5,575 nt of DNA, taken from the NCBI GenBank assembly GCA_041486365.1, contig JBGPLH010000231.1:1-5575 (forward strand). The letters run 5' to 3'. Below the pieces are notes generated by a model. It was not told the DNA's origin and ran no database searches. It saw nothing but the letters and a program-made list of their open reading frames with translations. Source of the stretch: JBGPLH01 sp041486365 [NCBI: Thermodesulfobacteriota bacterium]. GTDB taxonomy: Bacteria > JAUYMQ01. Made by a program: the position numbers and the translations under genes. This document shows, in pieces, positions 4,620-5,575 of this stretch. How positions within the stretch are numbered: position 1 is the first letter of the stretch; each line of letters starts with the position of its first letter.

Positions 4620-5575
4620 GGCCGCTCCACTTTCTTGCCCGCCGTGCGACGGAGCGCCCGGATGAGCGCCGGCCGCGTATCCCGCGGATCGATCACGTCG
4701 TCGATCATACCGAGCTGGGCCGGGATGTAGGGGGTGATCCCCTTGTTGATCCGATCGATGTACTGCTGCCGTATCTCCGCCGCGCCCTCTCCCGCCGCCT
4801 CCAGGATCTTGCGCCCGAAGATCGCCACCATGCCCTCCGCCCCCATGACGCTGATCTCGGCGAGCGGCCACGCGGCGAGGTAGTCCGGCTCGTAGGCCTT
4901 GCCCGCCATGCCGTAGTAGCCCGCGCCGTAGGCCTTGCGGATCACGACGGTGAGCTTGGGCACGGTGGCGTTTGACACGCGGTGGATCATCTTGGCGCCG
5001 TGCCGGATGATCCCCGCCTGCTCGGCCTTCGACCCGACGACATAGCCCGGGACGTCCTGCAGGAACACGAGGGGGATCCCGTAGGCGTCGCAGAGGTTCA
5101 CGAAACGCGCGGCCTTGTCGGAGGCGTTCACGTCGAGCATGCCTCCCAGGTGCATCGGGTTGTTCGCCACCACGCCGACGGGGCGCCCGTCCAGCCGGGC
5201 CAGCGCCGTGATGACGTTGCGCGCCCAGCGCGGCTTGATCTCGAAGACGTCCCCATGGTCCACGATCGCCTTCACCACCTTCAGCATGTCGTAGGCACGC
5301 CGCGGGCTATCGGGGACGAGCGTGAGCAGGCTCTCCTCCCGGCGATCCCAGGGATCGGTGGGCGTGATGACGGGCGGGGCCTGCTCGCAGTGGCTCGGAA
5401 AGAAGGAGAGGTACTTGCGGACCGCCTGCATGCACGCCGCGTCGTCGGGAACCTCGAGGTCCGCGCAGCCCGAGATCTCGCAGTGCACCTTCGAGCCCCC
5501 GAGGGCCTCCTCGGATATCTCCTCCCCCACCGCGGCCTTCACGAGATGGGGCCCGCCGAGCGCCATGCTGCTGCG
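4589..5575 (-). CDS. Acyl-CoA carboxylase beta (carboxyltransferase) subunit, 5' end outside window
   Basis: The 328 visible residues are the C-terminal part of a biotin-dependent carboxyltransferase, which moves CO2 from carboxybiotin to an acyl-CoA. Complete subunits are about 510-550 residues, so the N-terminal domain is off the right edge; the ATG at 5566 is internal. Visible marks, by coordinate: GGPHLVKAAVGEEI (5554-5513), LGGSKVH (5503-5483), LQDVPGYVVGSKAEQAGIIRHGAKMI (5062-4985), the oxyanion loop KAYGAGYYGMAGKAYEPD (4936-4883) and AAWPLAEISVMGAEG (4876-4832). The AGYYGMAG loop resembles methylcrotonyl- or geranyl-CoA-type subunits more than the GGAYDVM form of propionyl-CoA carboxylases, so the substrate is open. 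It is the first visible gene of the minus-strand unit; the biotin-carrying alpha subunit may lie further upstream. Confidence 0.93.
   Translation of the reverse strand, partial: RSSMALGGPHLVKAAVGEEISEEALGGSKVHCEISGCADLEVPDDAACMQAVRKYLSFFPSHCEQAPPVITPTDPWDRREESLLTLVPDSPRRAYDMLKVVKAIVDHGDVFEIKPRWARNVITALARLDGRPVGVVANNPMHLGGMLDVNASDKAARFVNLCDAYGIPLVFLQDVPGYVVGSKAEQAGIIRHGAKMIHRVSNATVPKLTVVIRKAYGAGYYGMAGKAYEPDYLAAWPLAEISVMGAEGMVAIFGRKILEAAGEGAAEIRQQYIDRINKGITPYIPAQLGMIDDVIDPRDTRPALIRALRRTAGKKVERPWRKLSIVPV
4625..4628 (-). promoter_or_regulatory. Ribosome binding site supporting the GTG start at 4619
   Basis: GGAG on the minus strand, five bases before the GTG at 4619. It lies within the last codons of the carboxylase gene and is the only site seen that gives the downstream protein an N-terminal signal sequence. 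Confidence 0.5.

Noticed and set aside
4620-4871. N-terminal extension of the 3882-4619 gene inside the carboxylase
   Set aside because: The extension reads through conserved carboxylase codons in another frame and would bury the signal sequence; the GTG at 4619 has a ribosome site.

Overview
The window is a gene-dense, GC-rich stretch of bacterial chromosome with no sign of mobile elements, CRISPR arrays, tRNA or rRNA. Several products carry export signals, and one resembles tandem BamE-type outer-membrane-assembly domains. Together with Shine-Dalgarno-led, GTG-tolerant gene starts, this suggests a high-GC Gram-negative bacterium, for example from the Myxococcota, Acidobacteriota or Eisenbacteria range. 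The phylum cannot be fixed from this sequence.

Layout, left to right. A class II glutamine amidotransferase of the YafJ type runs off the left edge (minus strand, starts at 624). It is preceded by a candidate extended -10 promoter placed so that the mRNA could be leaderless. A GC-rich perfect hairpin at 699-728 separates it from a small exported protein of unknown function (750-1229, minus). A 128 bp divergent spacer follows, then the only plus-strand gene, a 76-residue zinc-ribbon-like protein (1358-1588). The convergent spacer after it holds a second, weaker hairpin.

From 1690 to the right edge, five minus-strand genes lie head to tail and look like one transcription unit. In transcription order they are: the C-terminal part of an acyl-CoA carboxylase carboxyltransferase (beta) subunit; an exported or lipoprotein-like protein with a carboxypeptidase-regulatory-like domain; an exported protein built from two diverged copies of one domain; a signal-less cobalamin-binding protein of the BtuF/TroA-like fold; and a YciI-family protein. 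Three of the four junctions overlap (31, 4 and 4 nt), which favours translational coupling.

Most genes are recognisable housekeeping or metabolic families. The least explained material is the pair of overlapping exported genes at 3882-4619 and 2980-3885. The second shows an internal duplication that I found by aligning its two halves by eye. A link between the carboxylase (a possible source of methylmalonyl-CoA) and the cobalamin-binding protein (B12 is the cofactor of methylmalonyl-CoA mutase) is possible but only inferred. I found no clear evidence of a wholly new defence or mobile system.
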